DNA of 44,113 bases from Oxalobacter sp. (GCA_018384065.1 JAHAYL010000020.1:1-44113); one strand, 5' to 3'; counted from the first letter of the stretch, positions 29,964 to 39,423 are shown. Numbers and translations: made by a program. The notes: generated from the letters alone by a model not told the origin.

Positions 29964-31130
29964 TCAACTGCAGATATTCTGGAATTGATAGTGCCTGAGA
30001 TAGTCTTCAGACCCAATGCCTTTTTCCGCCATCCGTTCCTGGACCCTCGTCTTGTCCATAATCTCTCCTGCCAACAGGCCGCACGCCGCCTCAATGTCCC
30101 CTCCCCTGGTCTTCCTGACTGTGGTGACGATACCGGCATTCCGCAGGATTTCCGCAAAAGCGGCAATCCTTGCATCGGTGGACCGGCGCAGCCCGGGCAT
30201 AGGGATGGAATTGAACGGAATCAGGTTCAGTTTGCAGGAAACAGGCGTAGCCCCTTCCTGGACCAGTTCAACCAGCTTATGGGCATGCCTATCGGTATCG
30301 TTGACACCATCCAGCATACAGTATTCAAAGGTGATGAAATCGCGGGGGGCATAGTCAAGATAACGGTTGCAGGCAGCCATCAGCTCCGCCAATGGATACC
30401 GCCGGTTCAGCGGGACAAGCACATCCCGTAGTTGGTCATCCGGTGCATGCAATGACACAGCCAGCGCCACAGGGCATTCCTGCGCCAGTCTGTCCATCAT
30501 CGGGACAACCCCACAGGTCGATACAGTGACCCGCCTTCTGGAAAGGCCATAGGCATTGTCATCCAGCATCAGTTTCAGGGCACTGACTGTCGCATCAAAA
30601 TTATGCAGGGGTTCCCCCATACCCATCATGACGACATTCGATATCTGCCTGTCGTTCTTGCCTGGAGGCACATGCCTGGATTTCCGGACTGCGGCTTCCG
30701 CCATCCACAGCTGGCCGATGATCTCATGGGCTGTCAGGTTACGGTTGAACCCCTGTTTGCCCGTTGAGCAGAACAGGCAGTTGACCGCACAGCCTGCCTG
30801 GGTAGAGACACAGAGTGTCCCCCGGTCATCCTCAGGAATAAAAACGGTTTCAATGGCATTGCCCTGACCGACGTCAAGCAGCCATTTCCGGGTACCATCC
30901 GCAGAGATATGGTCTTTAAGGACAGCAGGCGCCCTGACCTCTGCTTTCTCCACCAGCTTGTTCCGGAGGGATTTCGCCAGGTCAGTCATCGCATTGAAAT
31001 CACTGACACCCGACTGGTGTATCCAACGCTGCAGCTGCCGGGCACGGAACGGCTTCTCACCCAGCAAGCCGCAGTAATCAACCAGCTGCTCAGGTGTCAG
31101 TCCCAGTATGTTGGTCCGTACATTTTCCAT
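29964..31130 (-). CDS. rlmN: Dual-specificity RNA methyltransferase RlmN
   Basis: A radical-SAM enzyme that methylates C2 of A2503 in 23S rRNA and A37 of some tRNAs. The 388-aa chain has the Fe-S motif CxxxCxxC at Cys114, Cys118 and Cys121 (CAVNCLFC). The MGMGEPLHN segment is present, as is a second conserved cysteine near the C-terminus (EAACGLL) that carries the methyl relay. The N-terminal accessory domain ([10 protein letters not shown]) is intact. It lies downstream of ndk across a 68-bp gap with a hairpin. Confidence 0.97.
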   Translation of the reverse strand: MENVRTNILGLTPEQLVDYCGLLGEKPFRARQLQRWIHQSGVSDFNAMTDLAKSLRNKLVEKAEVRAPAVLKDHISADGTRKWLLDVGQGNAIETVFIPEDDRGTLCVSTQAGCAVNCLFCSTGKQGFNRNLTAHEIIGQLWMAEAAVRKSRHVPPGKNDRQISNVVMMGMGEPLHNFDATVSALKLMLDDNAYGLSRRRVTVSTCGVVPMMDRLAQECPVALAVSLHAPDDQLRDVLVPLNRRYPLAELMAACNRYLDYAPRDFITFEYCMLDGVNDTDRHAHKLVELVQEGATPVSCKLNLIPFNSIPMPGLRRSTDARIAAFAEILRNAGIVTTVRKTRGGDIEAACGLLAGEIMDKTRVQERMAEKGIGSEDYLRHYQFQNICS

Positions 31131-31157
31131 ATCATCTCATCCACTGCGGCATACCCT

Positions 31158-31187
31158 CCCTGCATCCATCACTGCATGGACGCAGGG
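31158..31187 (-). other. Hairpin between ndk and rlmN
   Basis: CCCTGCATCCAT (31158-31169) pairs with ATGGACGCAGGG (31176-31187) at 11 of 12 positions around a 6-nt loop. No U-run follows on either strand, so it is not a standard terminator. It may be a processing or partial termination site that lets rlmN be expressed at a level different from ndk. Confidence 0.5.
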
Positions 31188-31198
31188 ATGCCTGGATA

Positions 31199-31624
31199 TC
31201 AGCGTGAACAGATCTGCATGGATGGAAAGAAAAAGGCGATTTCAACCGCTGCGGTTTCCGGTGCATCGGAACCATGGACAGCGTTGGCATCAATGGAATC
31301 GGCAAAATCCGCACGGATTGTACCTTTATCCGCCTTCTTGGGATCGGTTGCCCCCATCAGTTCACGGTTTTTGGCAATAGCACCTTCACCTTCAAGGACC
31401 TGGACCATCACTGGACCGGAAATCATGAAATCAACGAGGTCTTTGAAAAAAGGCCTTTCCTTATGGACGGCATAGAAACCTTCTGCTTCAGCACGGGAAA
31501 GCTGGACCATACGGGCTGCAACAATTTTCAGGCCAGCATCTTCAAAACGGCTGTAGATTTTTCCGATGACATTTTTAGCAACTGCATCCGGCTTGACGAT
31601 AGACAGGGTACGTTCGATTGCCAT
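31199..31624 (-). CDS. ndk: Nucleoside diphosphate kinase
   Basis: Transfers the gamma phosphate between nucleoside triphosphates and diphosphates to balance the NTP pools. At 141 aa it is of normal size. The active-site His117 sits in NAVHGSDA, and the [12 protein letters not shown] start and GxFxAxR-like nucleotide contacts are present. GGAG stands 8 nt before the ATG and an extended -10 element precedes that. It is the first gene of the rlmN-to-purA run, as in other Burkholderiales. Confidence 0.98.
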   Translation of the reverse strand: MAIERTLSIVKPDAVAKNVIGKIYSRFEDAGLKIVAARMVQLSRAEAEGFYAVHKERPFFKDLVDFMISGPVMVQVLEGEGAIAKNRELMGATDPKKADKGTIRADFADSIDANAVHGSDAPETAAVEIAFFFPSMQICSR

Positions 31625-31674
31625 TTGATAAACTCCAATAAAAAATAGAAAAGAATCAAAAAGTTTGACCTTTC

Positions 31675-31683
31675 ATTTTATCA
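31675..31683 (-). promoter_or_regulatory. Extended -10 promoter of ndk
   Basis: On the minus strand TG-A-TAAAAT stands about 50 bp before the ndk start codon. No good -35 is seen, which extended -10 promoters tolerate. It would start the long ndk-rlmN cluster transcript. Confidence 0.4.
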
Positions 31684-31709
31684 TGGAAGTCATGGCAGTT
31701 GACGTTTCA

Positions 31710-31742
31710 GTCAGGAAAGGCAGACACCCTGCCTTTCCTGAC
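31710..31742 (-). terminator. Perfect 14-bp hairpin just after degP
   Basis: GTCAGGAAAGGCAG (31710-31723) pairs without mismatch with CTGCCTTTCCTGAC (31729-31742) around a 5-nt loop, 4 bp past the degP stop. No U-run follows on the minus strand. It may terminate weakly, act with Rho, or protect the 3' end of the degP message. Confidence 0.5.
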
Positions 31743-31746
31743 CCAA

Positions 31747-33198
31747 TCAGTCTGATGATGGCTGGAAAGCAACGTAAGTGACCATGCCATTGCGCAGGAC
31801 CATCAGGAGCACCATCTTCTTCCTGTCAAGGGAACCGACAGCCTTCTGGAATGCATCGACACTGGTAACATCGGTATTGTTCATGCGGACAATGACATCG
31901 CCTTTACGCAGACCGACAGCCTGTGCCTGGTTCTTGGCGGAAGTGATGACAACCCCATGCTTGACGCCCAGCGAATCTTTCTGGTCTGCGTCCAGTTCAT
32001 CGACAGTCAGTCCCAGTACTTTTTCAGAACGGTTGCTGTCTTTGGATGCTCTGGCTGAAGCCTTCCTGTCAGCCTTGCCATCGCTGTCCATCACCTTGGG
32101 GCGGACCGACAGGGTATGGGTCGTCCCCTTGCGCCATACCGTGACAGCAGCCGCTGTCCCGACAGGGGTCTCACCGACCAGGCGGGACATTTCGGAAGCT
32201 TTCTCAACATCATGCCCGTTGTATTTCAGGATGACATCGCCTGCCTCAATCCCTGCCTTTTCCGCAGGGGAACCGCTCTCGACATGGGCAACCAGGATAC
32301 CCCTGCTGTCAGGCAGCTTCATCGCCTTGGCGGTTTCCTCATTGATTTCGGTGATGGAAACCCCGATCTGCCCACGCCTGACCTTACCGCTTTTCTTCAG
32401 CTGGTCTGCCACCTGAAGCGCCTCATCGATCGGTACAGCAAAGGAAATCCCCATATAACCGCCAGAACGGCTGAATATCTGGGAATTGATGCCGATTGCC
32501 TCACCGTTCATATTGATCAGGGGACCGCCGGAATTACCAGGGTTGACGGCCACGTCAGTCTGGATCAATGGCAGGTAATCCCCTGTATCACGGGCTGTCG
32601 CAGAGATGATGCCTGCCGTAACGGTATTATCAAGCTTGAAAGGTGAACCGATGGCAAGAACCCATTGTCCTGCCTTGATATCAGCAGAACGCCCCGTCTT
32701 GAGGACCGGCAGGTTGCTGCCATTGATCTTGAGGAGCGCGACATCGGTACGCTTGTCGGAACCAATGACTTTCGCAGTGAATTCCCGCTTATCCGTCAAC
32801 CGGACAAAGACTTCATCGGCACCATTGATGACATGATGGTTGGTCAGGATATAACCATCCTCTGAAATGATGAAACCTGATCCCATGCCCTGCCGGACCT
32901 GTTCCTCAGGTTCCTGCTGGTGACGCTGCTGCAACCCTGGCACCGGCATCCCGAAAAAACGGAAGAAATAATCGTCAAACTCACTGAGCCCACGGCGGAT
33001 CTGGATCTTTTCCACGGTCCGGATATTGACCACAGCCGGTGCAACCTGCTCGACCAGCCCGGTCAGGTCAGGCAGGCCACTGACGATGGCAGGCGATGTG
33101 GCGAACGCCTGCTGGGGGACAGCGACACTGACAGCAGACAGCGCCAGGAAAGCCGCAAGGCACAGTTTCTTGACAGGATGTACAGTAGATTTCCGCAT
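31747..33198 (-). CDS. degP: Periplasmic serine protease/chaperone, DegP/MucD type
   Basis: An HtrA-family protease that degrades or refolds damaged envelope proteins. A Sec signal peptide (1-33, ending QAFA) precedes a trypsin-like domain with the triad His122 (TNHHVI), Asp152 (RTDVAL) and Ser223 (GNSGGP), then two PDZ domains (about 285-370 and 385-478). The 483-aa length fits MucD of betaproteobacteria. There it normally follows rpoE-rseA-rseB, the sigma-E locus; here those genes are absent between fabF and this gene. I see no sigma-E type promoter (GGAACTT/TCTGA) upstream. The basic KADRKASARASKDS insert between the PDZ domains is a flexible linker. Confidence 0.94.
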   Translation of the reverse strand: MRKSTVHPVKKLCLAAFLALSAVSVAVPQQAFATSPAIVSGLPDLTGLVEQVAPAVVNIRTVEKIQIRRGLSEFDDYFFRFFGMPVPGLQQRHQQEPEEQVRQGMGSGFIISEDGYILTNHHVINGADEVFVRLTDKREFTAKVIGSDKRTDVALLKINGSNLPVLKTGRSADIKAGQWVLAIGSPFKLDNTVTAGIISATARDTGDYLPLIQTDVAVNPGNSGGPLINMNGEAIGINSQIFSRSGGYMGISFAVPIDEALQVADQLKKSGKVRRGQIGVSITEINEETAKAMKLPDSRGILVAHVESGSPAEKAGIEAGDVILKYNGHDVEKASEMSRLVGETPVGTAAAVTVWRKGTTHTLSVRPKVMDSDGKADRKASARASKDSNRSEKVLGLTVDELDADQKDSLGVKHGVVITSAKNQAQAVGLRKGDVIVRMNNTDVTSVDAFQKAVGSLDRKKMVLLMVLRNGMVTYVAFQPSSD

Positions 33199-33221
33199 AG
33201 TTCTTACCTGATTGAATCCAG

Positions 33222-33244
33222 AAAAAATCCTGTCATGAGACAGG
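33222..33244 (-). terminator. Weak terminator or leader hairpin before degP
   Basis: On the minus strand CCTGTC-TCAT-GACAGG is followed by ATTTTTTC. It lies about 95 bp past the ygfX-like stop and 24 bp before degP. It could end the ygfX-like transcript or act within a degP leader. The 6-bp stem makes it modest. Confidence 0.5.
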
Positions 33245-33338
33245 GATGAAAACAGTTGTCAGGATACCCCGTTCCCCTTGGCAATTGAAGGTTTTAAACA
33301 GTTTTTTACAAATTGCAGGCCTGTTGCCGATGACCATA

Positions 33339-33818
33339 CTATGACCTGGAAGACGGTGTCCGCAGATGCATCAGGCGCCAGTTGCAGGCGGTATAAAGGT
33401 TGCGGAACGCATCGGCTTCCACCGCATCTGGGAAAATCACCAATGTCTTTTTCCGCCCGGATTCCGTCTGAAGGCGAAGTATGATGACCGAGGTCCAGAT
33501 GGTTGAATCTGCCAGCATTTCCCATTGTTCCTGCGTATCCGCATCGACTGGATGCTGCGTGTCCGGCATGATATGGAAATGGGAATCAGCTGTAACGGAC
33601 AAACGGTAACCAGCTGGCATCCGGTACCACTTGAAGATAAGGCACAGCGCAAGCACAACCAATACCAGCGGTATCCAGTAAGATGAACCAAGGGCAAATG
33701 CACCGATCTTCCCTGTCGGCATCAGTCCTGCCGTAACCAGGCAGAAAGCAGCCATCCCCAGCATCAGCAGTGAATGCACCCGGGATCTTCTGACAGATAT
33801 AACCTGTGCGAACGGCAT
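33339..33818 (-). CDS. YgfX (CptA)-like small membrane protein
   Basis: Two membrane helices near the N-terminus (about 16-34 and 47-65) are joined by a short loop, then a soluble beta-rich domain (about 75-155) with SGRKKTLVIFPDAVEADAFRNL. This topology and the PD...FR motif are those of the YgfX/CptA family. E. coli YgfX is reported to affect division and cytoskeletal proteins, but in Burkholderiales a gene of this type beside fabF is of unknown role. ATG 33818 is preferred to the GTG at 33851, which lies inside the fabF terminator. At 159 aa it is of family size. The family call is moderate, from pattern and position. Confidence 0.65.
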   Translation of the reverse strand: MPFAQVISVRRSRVHSLLMLGMAAFCLVTAGLMPTGKIGAFALGSSYWIPLVLVVLALCLIFKWYRMPAGYRLSVTADSHFHIMPDTQHPVDADTQEQWEMLADSTIWTSVIILRLQTESGRKKTLVIFPDAVEADAFRNLYTACNWRLMHLRTPSSRS

Positions 33819-33827
33819 TTCAGGATT

Positions 33828-33869
33828 CCAAAACAACAGGGCCACACTCACAATGTGAATGTGGCCCTG
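33828..33869 (-). terminator. Terminator of the fatty-acid gene cluster
   Basis: On the minus strand a 10-bp stem (CAGGGCCACA/TGTGGCCCTG, 33860-33869 and 33837-33846), with an inner TCACA/TGTGA-type extension, is followed by TTGTTTTGG. It begins 17 bp past the fabF stop. Its T-rich end lies only about 10 bp before the ygfX-like ATG. Confidence 0.75.
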
Positions 33870-33885
33870 CCTTTATCAAAAAGCC

Positions 33886-35133
33886 TCAGATCTTGCCAAA
33901 GACCAGAGAACTGTTGGTTCCGCCAAAGCCGAAAGAGTTTTTCAATGCATAATCAATACGCATTTCCCTTGCAGCATTCGCACAGTAATCCAAGTCACAG
34001 TCCGGATCCTGATTGAAGATGTTGATGGTTGGAGGGGCAATCTGGTTATAGACCGCCAGGACAGTAATCACTGATTCCAGACCACCGGCACCACCAAGCA
34101 GGTGACCGACCATGGATTTTGAGGAACTCATGACAACCTTCTTGGCAGATTCACCCAGAGAGCGTTTGACAGCAATGGTTTCCGCCTTGTCACCCAATGG
34201 GGTGGAAGTCCCATGAGCATTGATGTAATTGACCTGGTCAGGGTTGATGCCTGCATCATTGATGGCATTGGTCATGCACTTGCTTGCACCACTGCCATCT
34301 TCCAGCGGTGCCGTCATATGATGGGCATCCGCACTCATGCCGAAACCACAGAGCTCTGCATAAATCTTCGCACCGCGTGCCTTGGCATGTTCATACTCTT
34401 CCAGCACCAGCACACCTGCGCCTTCACCCATGACAAAACCATCACGGTCCTTATCCCAAGGACGGGAAGCCGTGGCAGGATCGTCATTACGGGAAGACAG
34501 TGCCCTCGCAGCAGCAAAACCACCGATACCCAATGGGGAAACGGTCGATTCTGCCCCACCTGCAATCATGACATCTGCATCACCATATGCAACAGTACGT
34601 GCAGCGTAACCGATTGAATGCAGGCCTGTCGAACAGGCAGTCACACAGGACAGGTTAGGTCCTTTCAATCCGTAACGGATGGACAGGAAACCTGATGTCA
34701 TGTTGATGATTGAAGAAGGCACAAAGAATGGGCTGATGCGGCGTGGACCACGTTTCTGCAGTTCTGCATGGGTCTTCTCAATCATTGGCAGGCCACCGAT
34801 ACCCGAACCGATATTGACACCGATTCGATCAGCGTTTTCTTCGGTGATCACCAGACCACTGTCTTCAATTGCCTGGATACCAGCTGCCATCCCGTAGTGG
34901 ATGAAGGTATCCATATGGCGCGATTCTTTACCTGGAATATATTTTTCCAGTTCGAAGTCCTTGACTTCTCCGGCAAACCTTGTGCTGAACGCAGATGCAT
35001 CAAACTTGGTAATCAGCGCAATGCCTGATTGACCAGCTGTTACGGCACGCCACATATCAGCAACGGTATTGCCCACTGGCGAAATACATCCCAGCCCGGT
35101 AACGACGACCCGGCGTTGTCCATTTCGGCTCAA
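33886..35133 (-). CDS. fabF: 3-oxoacyl-ACP synthase II
   Basis: Elongates acyl-ACP by condensation with malonyl-ACP in type II fatty-acid synthesis. The 415-aa thiolase-fold protein has the Cys-His-His triad: Cys167 (TACSTG), His307 (NAHGTS) and His344 (MVGHLLG), with the conserved lysine in SSSKSMVGH. Length and motifs fit FabF rather than FabB. It lies 39 bp after acpP, the usual pairing, and ends at a strong hairpin terminator. Confidence 0.97.
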   Translation of the reverse strand: MSRNGQRRVVVTGLGCISPVGNTVADMWRAVTAGQSGIALITKFDASAFSTRFAGEVKDFELEKYIPGKESRHMDTFIHYGMAAGIQAIEDSGLVITEENADRIGVNIGSGIGGLPMIEKTHAELQKRGPRRISPFFVPSSIINMTSGFLSIRYGLKGPNLSCVTACSTGLHSIGYAARTVAYGDADVMIAGGAESTVSPLGIGGFAAARALSSRNDDPATASRPWDKDRDGFVMGEGAGVLVLEEYEHAKARGAKIYAELCGFGMSADAHHMTAPLEDGSGASKCMTNAINDAGINPDQVNYINAHGTSTPLGDKAETIAVKRSLGESAKKVVMSSSKSMVGHLLGGAGGLESVITVLAVYNQIAPPTINIFNQDPDCDLDYCANAAREMRIDYALKNSFGFGGTNSSLVFGKI

Positions 35134-35172
35134 GATGCTCTCCCTGTTTCAGTATCCTATTTTAAAATAGAA

Positions 35173-35415
35173 TTATTTTTCCATCTGTGCTTTTGCAAAA
35201 TCAACTGCCTGCTGAACAGTGGTGATTTTTTCAGCCTGTTCGTCAGGGATTTCAATTTCGAATTCGTCTTCAAGTGCCATGACGAGTTCAACAGTATCGA
35301 GAGAATCAGCACCGAGATCGTTCACAAAAGAAGATTCCAGTTTGATTTCTGCTTCTGGTTTACCCAGCTGATCAGCAACGATTTTCTTTACGCGGTTTAC
35401 GATGTCTTCCGACAT
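35173..35415 (-). CDS. acpP: Acyl carrier protein
   Basis: The small acidic carrier that holds growing fatty acids on a phosphopantetheine arm. The 80-aa chain has the attachment Ser38 in GADSLD and the expected four-helix pattern with a strongly acidic helix II ([18 protein letters not shown]). CTGGAG precedes the ATG. A 143-bp gap with its own promoter separates it from fabG, consistent with the need for ACP in great excess over the enzymes. Confidence 0.99.
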   Translation of the reverse strand: MSEDIVNRVKKIVADQLGKPEAEIKLESSFVNDLGADSLDTVELVMALEDEFEIEIPDEQAEKITTVQQAVDFAKAQMEK

Positions 35416-35457
35416 TTCTTGGCTCCAGTTAATAAAAAAACAAAGTTAAGTTGACGC

Positions 35458-35466
35458 ATTCTATCA
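35458..35466 (-). promoter_or_regulatory. Extended -10 promoter of acpP
   Basis: On the minus strand TG-A-TAGAAT (TAGAAT at 35458-35463) stands 43 bp before the acpP start codon; the -35 at 17 bp (TGAATA) is poor. It would raise acpP-fabF expression above that of the upstream fab genes. A TTGACC further upstream is not at a usable distance. Confidence 0.5.
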
Positions 35467-35558
35467 GGTTTGCGCCAGATTATTCACTGCATAGGTCAAT
35501 TAATCCTATCAGTGGACGGATTTTTTAAAAATCCAAGACTGCTGGCGTATCACCACCA

Positions 35559-36314
35559 TCAGTTCATGAACATCCCACCATTGACATGCAATACACTGCC
35601 GGTGATATAGGCTGCTTGTGGCGATGCCAGGAAAGCAACGGCTGCGGCGATGTCTTCTGGACTGCCCAGACGTGCCAACGGAATCTGTTTGACCAGGTTT
35701 TCCTTGACTTCTTCAGGAAGGACCCGGGTCATATTCGTATCGATAAAGCCCGGTGCAACACAGTTGACCGTGATGTTCCGGCTGCCGACCTCACGCGCCA
35801 AGGCACGGCTCATGCCTTCAACACCCGCCTTGGCGGCAGCATAATTCGTCTGCCCAGGATTGCCGATGGAACCGACAACCGAGGAAATGCTGATGATACG
35901 GCCTTCTTTCGCCCGCATCATGCCACGGAGCACCATCCGGGACAGTGCAGCAACCGCTGTCAGGTTGATGGACAGGACATTTGCCCAGTCTTCATCTTTC
36001 ATACGCATGGCAAGCTGGTCCTGAGTGATGCCCGCATTGTTGACCAGGATATGCAATGCACCGAATTCTTTCTGGATGGCATCAATGGTTGCACGGCAGG
36101 CTTCTGTATCCCGGACATCCAGGACAACCCCTTTGCCGGCACCTTCACGGATGCCGTTCAGGGCTTTCGTGATTTCCTGTGCGCTTGCTTCGTCAAGGGC
36201 TGTACCGACAACAACCGCACCACGGGATGCCAGTTCCATGGCGATTGCCCAACCGATACCACGGGAAGCCCCGGTCACAAAGGCAACCTTGCCTGCGAGA
36301 TTCTGTTCTTTCAT
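35559..36314 (-). CDS. fabG: 3-oxoacyl-ACP reductase
   Basis: Reduces beta-ketoacyl-ACP with NADPH in each elongation round. A classical short-chain dehydrogenase of 251 aa with the cofactor motif TGASRGIG (14-21), NNAG (92-95), and the catalytic Ser145, Tyr158 and Lys162 (YAAAK). The C-terminus GSVLHVNGGMFM is typical of FabG. Its ATG overlaps the fabD stop by 4 bp as ATGA, so the two are coupled. Confidence 0.97.
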   Translation of the reverse strand: MKEQNLAGKVAFVTGASRGIGWAIAMELASRGAVVVGTALDEASAQEITKALNGIREGAGKGVVLDVRDTEACRATIDAIQKEFGALHILVNNAGITQDQLAMRMKDEDWANVLSINLTAVAALSRMVLRGMMRAKEGRIISISSVVGSIGNPGQTNYAAAKAGVEGMSRALAREVGSRNITVNCVAPGFIDTNMTRVLPEEVKENLVKQIPLARLGSPEDIAAAVAFLASPQAAYITGSVLHVNGGMFMN

Positions 36315-37243
36315 TTAAGTGCCTCCAATGCTGCATCAAGGGATGCCTGATCGACAATGGCCAAGCCACTGACGGAACCATCAATACGTTTCACCATGCC
36401 TGCCAAGACCTTGCCCGGTCCACAATCAACAATATGGGTAATGCCCATGGATGCCATTTTCTGGACGGTCTCTACCCAACGGACAGAACTTGCAACCTGA
36501 CGGACCAACGCATCCTTGATGGCTGCCGGATCATCCTGGATTGCCACATCGACATTGTTGATGACTGGAATCTTCGGTGCGGAGAAAACCATATCCTTCA
36601 TATAGTCTGCCAGACGCGCAGAAGCGGGGACCAGCAGGGAAGAATGGAATGGCGCAGAAACAGGCAATGGCAATGCGCGTTTCGCACCTTTCGCCTTTGC
36701 CAGCTTGCAGGCACGGTCCAAGGCTGTCTTATGCCCTGCAATGACCGTCTGGGTCGGTGAATTGAAATTCGCAGGTTCAACCACATCACCTTCAGCCGCT
36801 TCTGCACAGACAGCCTTCAAGGCTTCCGCATCCAAGCCGATGATGGCTGCCATACCGCCAACACCGACAGGTACAGCTTCCTGCATCGCTGTGGCACGGA
36901 AACGGACCAGCTTGACGGCATCCGCCAGGGGAATCACACCAGAAGCCACCAGCGCAGAGAACTCACCGAGACTGTGTCCTGCGACAACCTCAGGCGCTGC
37001 ACCGCCTGCCGCAAGCCATGCACGGTAGAAAGCGATGGAAGTCGTCAACATCACCGGCTGTGTATTGACTGTCAGGTCAAGGGACTCCTTGGGACCTTCA
37101 GCAATCATTTTGCCGATATCGAAACCGAGTGCTTCAGAAGCTTCGGCTACGGTTTCCTGTACGGCGGCATTCCCGGCAAAACCGTTCAGCATGCCAACCG
37201 CCTGAGACCCCTGTCCTGGGAATACAAAAGCGAATTTAGCCAT
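36311..37243 (-). CDS. fabD: Malonyl-CoA:ACP transacylase
   Basis: Moves malonyl groups from CoA to ACP. The 310-aa alpha/beta protein has the nucleophile Ser91 in GHSLGE, the oxyanion glutamine in FPGQGSQ (8-14), and the catalytic histidine in APFHSSLL. AGGA stands about 6 nt before the ATG. It is 29 bp after fabH and overlaps fabG. Confidence 0.97.
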   Translation of the reverse strand: MAKFAFVFPGQGSQAVGMLNGFAGNAAVQETVAEASEALGFDIGKMIAEGPKESLDLTVNTQPVMLTTSIAFYRAWLAAGGAAPEVVAGHSLGEFSALVASGVIPLADAVKLVRFRATAMQEAVPVGVGGMAAIIGLDAEALKAVCAEAAEGDVVEPANFNSPTQTVIAGHKTALDRACKLAKAKGAKRALPLPVSAPFHSSLLVPASARLADYMKDMVFSAPKIPVINNVDVAIQDDPAAIKDALVRQVASSVRWVETVQKMASMGITHIVDCGPGKVLAGMVKRIDGSVSGLAIVDQASLDAALEALK

Positions 37244-37272
37244 GGTCTATCCTGTTTCTCCTGTTGTTCAGA

Positions 37273-38259
37273 TTACACCTTTGCCACGATGGCACCCCAT
37301 GTCAGGCCGCCTCCGATAGCGACCATAAGGATATTCTGTCCCGGCTTGATGCTCCCATCCCGGATCCCGGCATCAACCGCCAGTGGAATCGATGCACCGG
37401 AAGTATTGCCATGTTCATTGACCGTGACGATGACCTTTTCCGTTGGGATGCTCAGTTTCTTTGCAGAACTCTGCATGATGCGCAGGTTTGCCTGATGGGG
37501 GACCAGCCAATCCACATCTGCAGTGGTCATACCAGCCTTTTCAAGCGCCTCAAGGGCGACACGGTCCATCCAGGAAACCGCCTGCTTGAAGACGGCCTTG
37601 CCATCCATATGGACATATGGGCTGCCTTCGATGACACCGTTGTTCGGCCTGCCTGGCAGGTTCAGGATATCGCCCAAGCCTCCGTCAGCATGCAATGCTG
37701 TCGCCAGGATACCGGGTTCCTCAGAGGCGGCAAGGACAATCGCGCCGGCACCATCCCCGAACAGGACACAGGTCGTCCTGTCCTGGAAATCAATGATACG
37801 GGAATAGGTCTCCGCCCCGACAACGAGCACTTTCCTGCACATACCAGAACGGATGAAACTGTCAGCCGTGGACATGGCATAAAGGAAACCGCAGCAGACT
37901 GCGGAAACATCCATTGCCGCACAGTTGGACCTGATGCCCAGCTTGTGCTGGATGACACAGGCAGTACTGGGGAAACCACCGAAATTGTCAGGTGTCGTTG
38001 TTGCGCAGATGATCATGTCGATGTCATCGGCATCACATCCTGCCCTTTCAAGCGCATTCTTCGCCGCCTGCGCCCCCAGGTCGCTGGAATACACCCCTTC
38101 ATCCACATAATGGCGTGCTGCAATCCCGCTCCGGGTCCTGATCCATTCATCTGAAGTCTCAACCCCCTTTTCCGCCAGCAATGCGGTCATATCCTCATTG
38201 GTCAAGCGCCTAGGGGGGAGATAGCTGCCGGTACCGATTATTTTGCCGTAGATGGTCAT
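37273..38259 (-). CDS. fabH: 3-oxoacyl-ACP synthase III
   Basis: Starts fatty-acid synthesis by condensing acetyl-CoA with malonyl-ACP. The 328-aa chain has the Cys-His-Asn triad: Cys122 in SAVCCGF, the histidine in VPHQANLRI, and the asparagine in [10 protein letters not shown]. The residue after the catalytic Cys is a second Cys where Ser is usual. The C-terminal GGGLTWGA loop is conserved. It lies 4 bp after plsX and 29 bp before fabD. Confidence 0.97.
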   Translation of the reverse strand: MTIYGKIIGTGSYLPPRRLTNEDMTALLAEKGVETSDEWIRTRSGIAARHYVDEGVYSSDLGAQAAKNALERAGCDADDIDMIICATTTPDNFGGFPSTACVIQHKLGIRSNCAAMDVSAVCCGFLYAMSTADSFIRSGMCRKVLVVGAETYSRIIDFQDRTTCVLFGDGAGAIVLAASEEPGILATALHADGGLGDILNLPGRPNNGVIEGSPYVHMDGKAVFKQAVSWMDRVALEALEKAGMTTADVDWLVPHQANLRIMQSSAKKLSIPTEKVIVTVNEHGNTSGASIPLAVDAGIRDGSIKPGQNILMVAIGGGLTWGAIVAKV

Positions 38260-38263
38260 TCTG

Positions 38264-39358
38264 TCATTTATCCTGTTTACCGTTTTCAGTCTCTTTCATC
38301 AAGGGATCAGCTCCCTTTGAATCTTTCATCAAATCCGCCATGGCGGAATAAATCTTGCGGAGGACATCGCCCTTGACGGCATCATATGCCCGCCTGATGG
38401 CGAAACCGTATGCATAGGCATCCGCACCGCCATGACTTTTGAATACAAGCCCTCTCAACCCAAGCATACAGGCACCGTTGTAACGGGAGGGATTCAACCG
38501 CTGCCGGACCGCATTCAATGCCTTGCGGGACAGCAATGCACCCAGCATGTTCAATGCGCTGCTCTTGAGCTGGGATACCAGGACATTCCGGAAAAAGTGC
38601 CCCAACCCCTCAACTGCCTTCAGCATGACATTGCCGGTGAAACCGTCACAGACAACGATATCACAGGTTCCCTGGAAAATATCATTGCCCTCAACATTGC
38701 CCACGAAGTTAAGTGTACCATTCTGCAGTTCTTCTTTGAGCAGTCGGCCTGCTTTTTTTACGACTTCATTGCCTTTGATGTCTTCTGTCCCGACATTGAG
38801 CAGGCCAACTGTAGGGGAAGGCCTGTTCTCGACATTCGTATAAAGCGCCGCCCCCATCAACGCAAACTGACGCAGATGTTCCTCCTCACAGTCCACGTTC
38901 GCCCCAAGGTCAAGGACATAAGTCGGCATATCCTTCTCATTCGGCATGATGCCACAGATTGCAGGACGCTCCACACCGGGGATTGTATCGAGCAGGAAAT
39001 GGGAAACCGCCATCAGGGCACCGGTATTGCCCGCAGAAACACAGGCATCGGCATTACCATCCTTGACCTCAAGGATGGCAAGATGCATCGAGGAACGGCG
39101 CTTCCTGAGCGCCTTCATCAAAGGCGTATCCATCGCCACCACATCAGTGGCATCCTTGACTGTGATACGGGGATGGTCCAGCGCCCCGTTTTTCTTCAGT
39201 TCTGCCTCGACCTGGTCCTGATGCCCGACCAGGACCAGATGGACATCGTCCACCTGTTTCAGGAAAGACAGTGATGCGGGAATGGTGACACTCAGGCCAT
39301 GGTCACCACCCATACAGTCAATTGAAATCTTTACTTTGTCTGATTTGTTCTCAAGCAC
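38264..39358 (-). CDS. plsX: Phosphate acyltransferase PlsX
   Basis: Makes acyl-phosphate from acyl-ACP, the first step of phospholipid synthesis in the PlsX/PlsY route. The chain shows the family start [13 protein letters not shown], then SAGNTGALM and [11 protein letters not shown]. The start is uncertain: the open frame allows TTG 39364 or GTG 39358, but no Shine-Dalgarno is correctly spaced for either. The strong GAGGAGA at 39381-39387 serves instead an 8-codon frame whose stop lies 3 bp past this GTG, so reinitiation at GTG is likely. The GTG start gives 364 aa, a usual length. It is preceded by rpmF and its terminator. Confidence 0.92.
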   Translation of the reverse strand: MLENKSDKVKISIDCMGGDHGLSVTIPASLSFLKQVDDVHLVLVGHQDQVEAELKKNGALDHPRITVKDATDVVAMDTPLMKALRKRRSSMHLAILEVKDGNADACVSAGNTGALMAVSHFLLDTIPGVERPAICGIMPNEKDMPTYVLDLGANVDCEEEHLRQFALMGAALYTNVENRPSPTVGLLNVGTEDIKGNEVVKKAGRLLKEELQNGTLNFVGNVEGNDIFQGTCDIVVCDGFTGNVMLKAVEGLGHFFRNVLVSQLKSSALNMLGALLSRKALNAVRQRLNPSRYNGACMLGLRGLVFKSHGGADAYAYGFAIRRAYDAVKGDVLRKIYSAMADLMKDSKGADPLMKETENGKQDK

Positions 39359-39377
39359 GTTCAAACCGGATTTCCAT
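39351..39377 (-). CDS. Possible 8-codon leader peptide overlapping the plsX start
   Basis: ATG 39377 follows GAGGAGA closely and reads MEIRFERA, then TGA at 39353-39351. It overlaps the candidate plsX GTG in another frame. Such an arrangement would make plsX translation depend on termination of the peptide. It is too short to judge by composition; support rests only on the ribosome site. Confidence 0.3.
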   Translation of the reverse strand: MEIRFERA

Positions 39378-39423
39378 CCGTCTCCTCACGTTACCCAATC
39401 CAACAAAAAAACAGTAATTACAT

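Noticed and set aside
31131-31198. The ndk-rlmN hairpin as a terminator
   Set aside because: No U-run follows on either strand, so I list it only as a hairpin.
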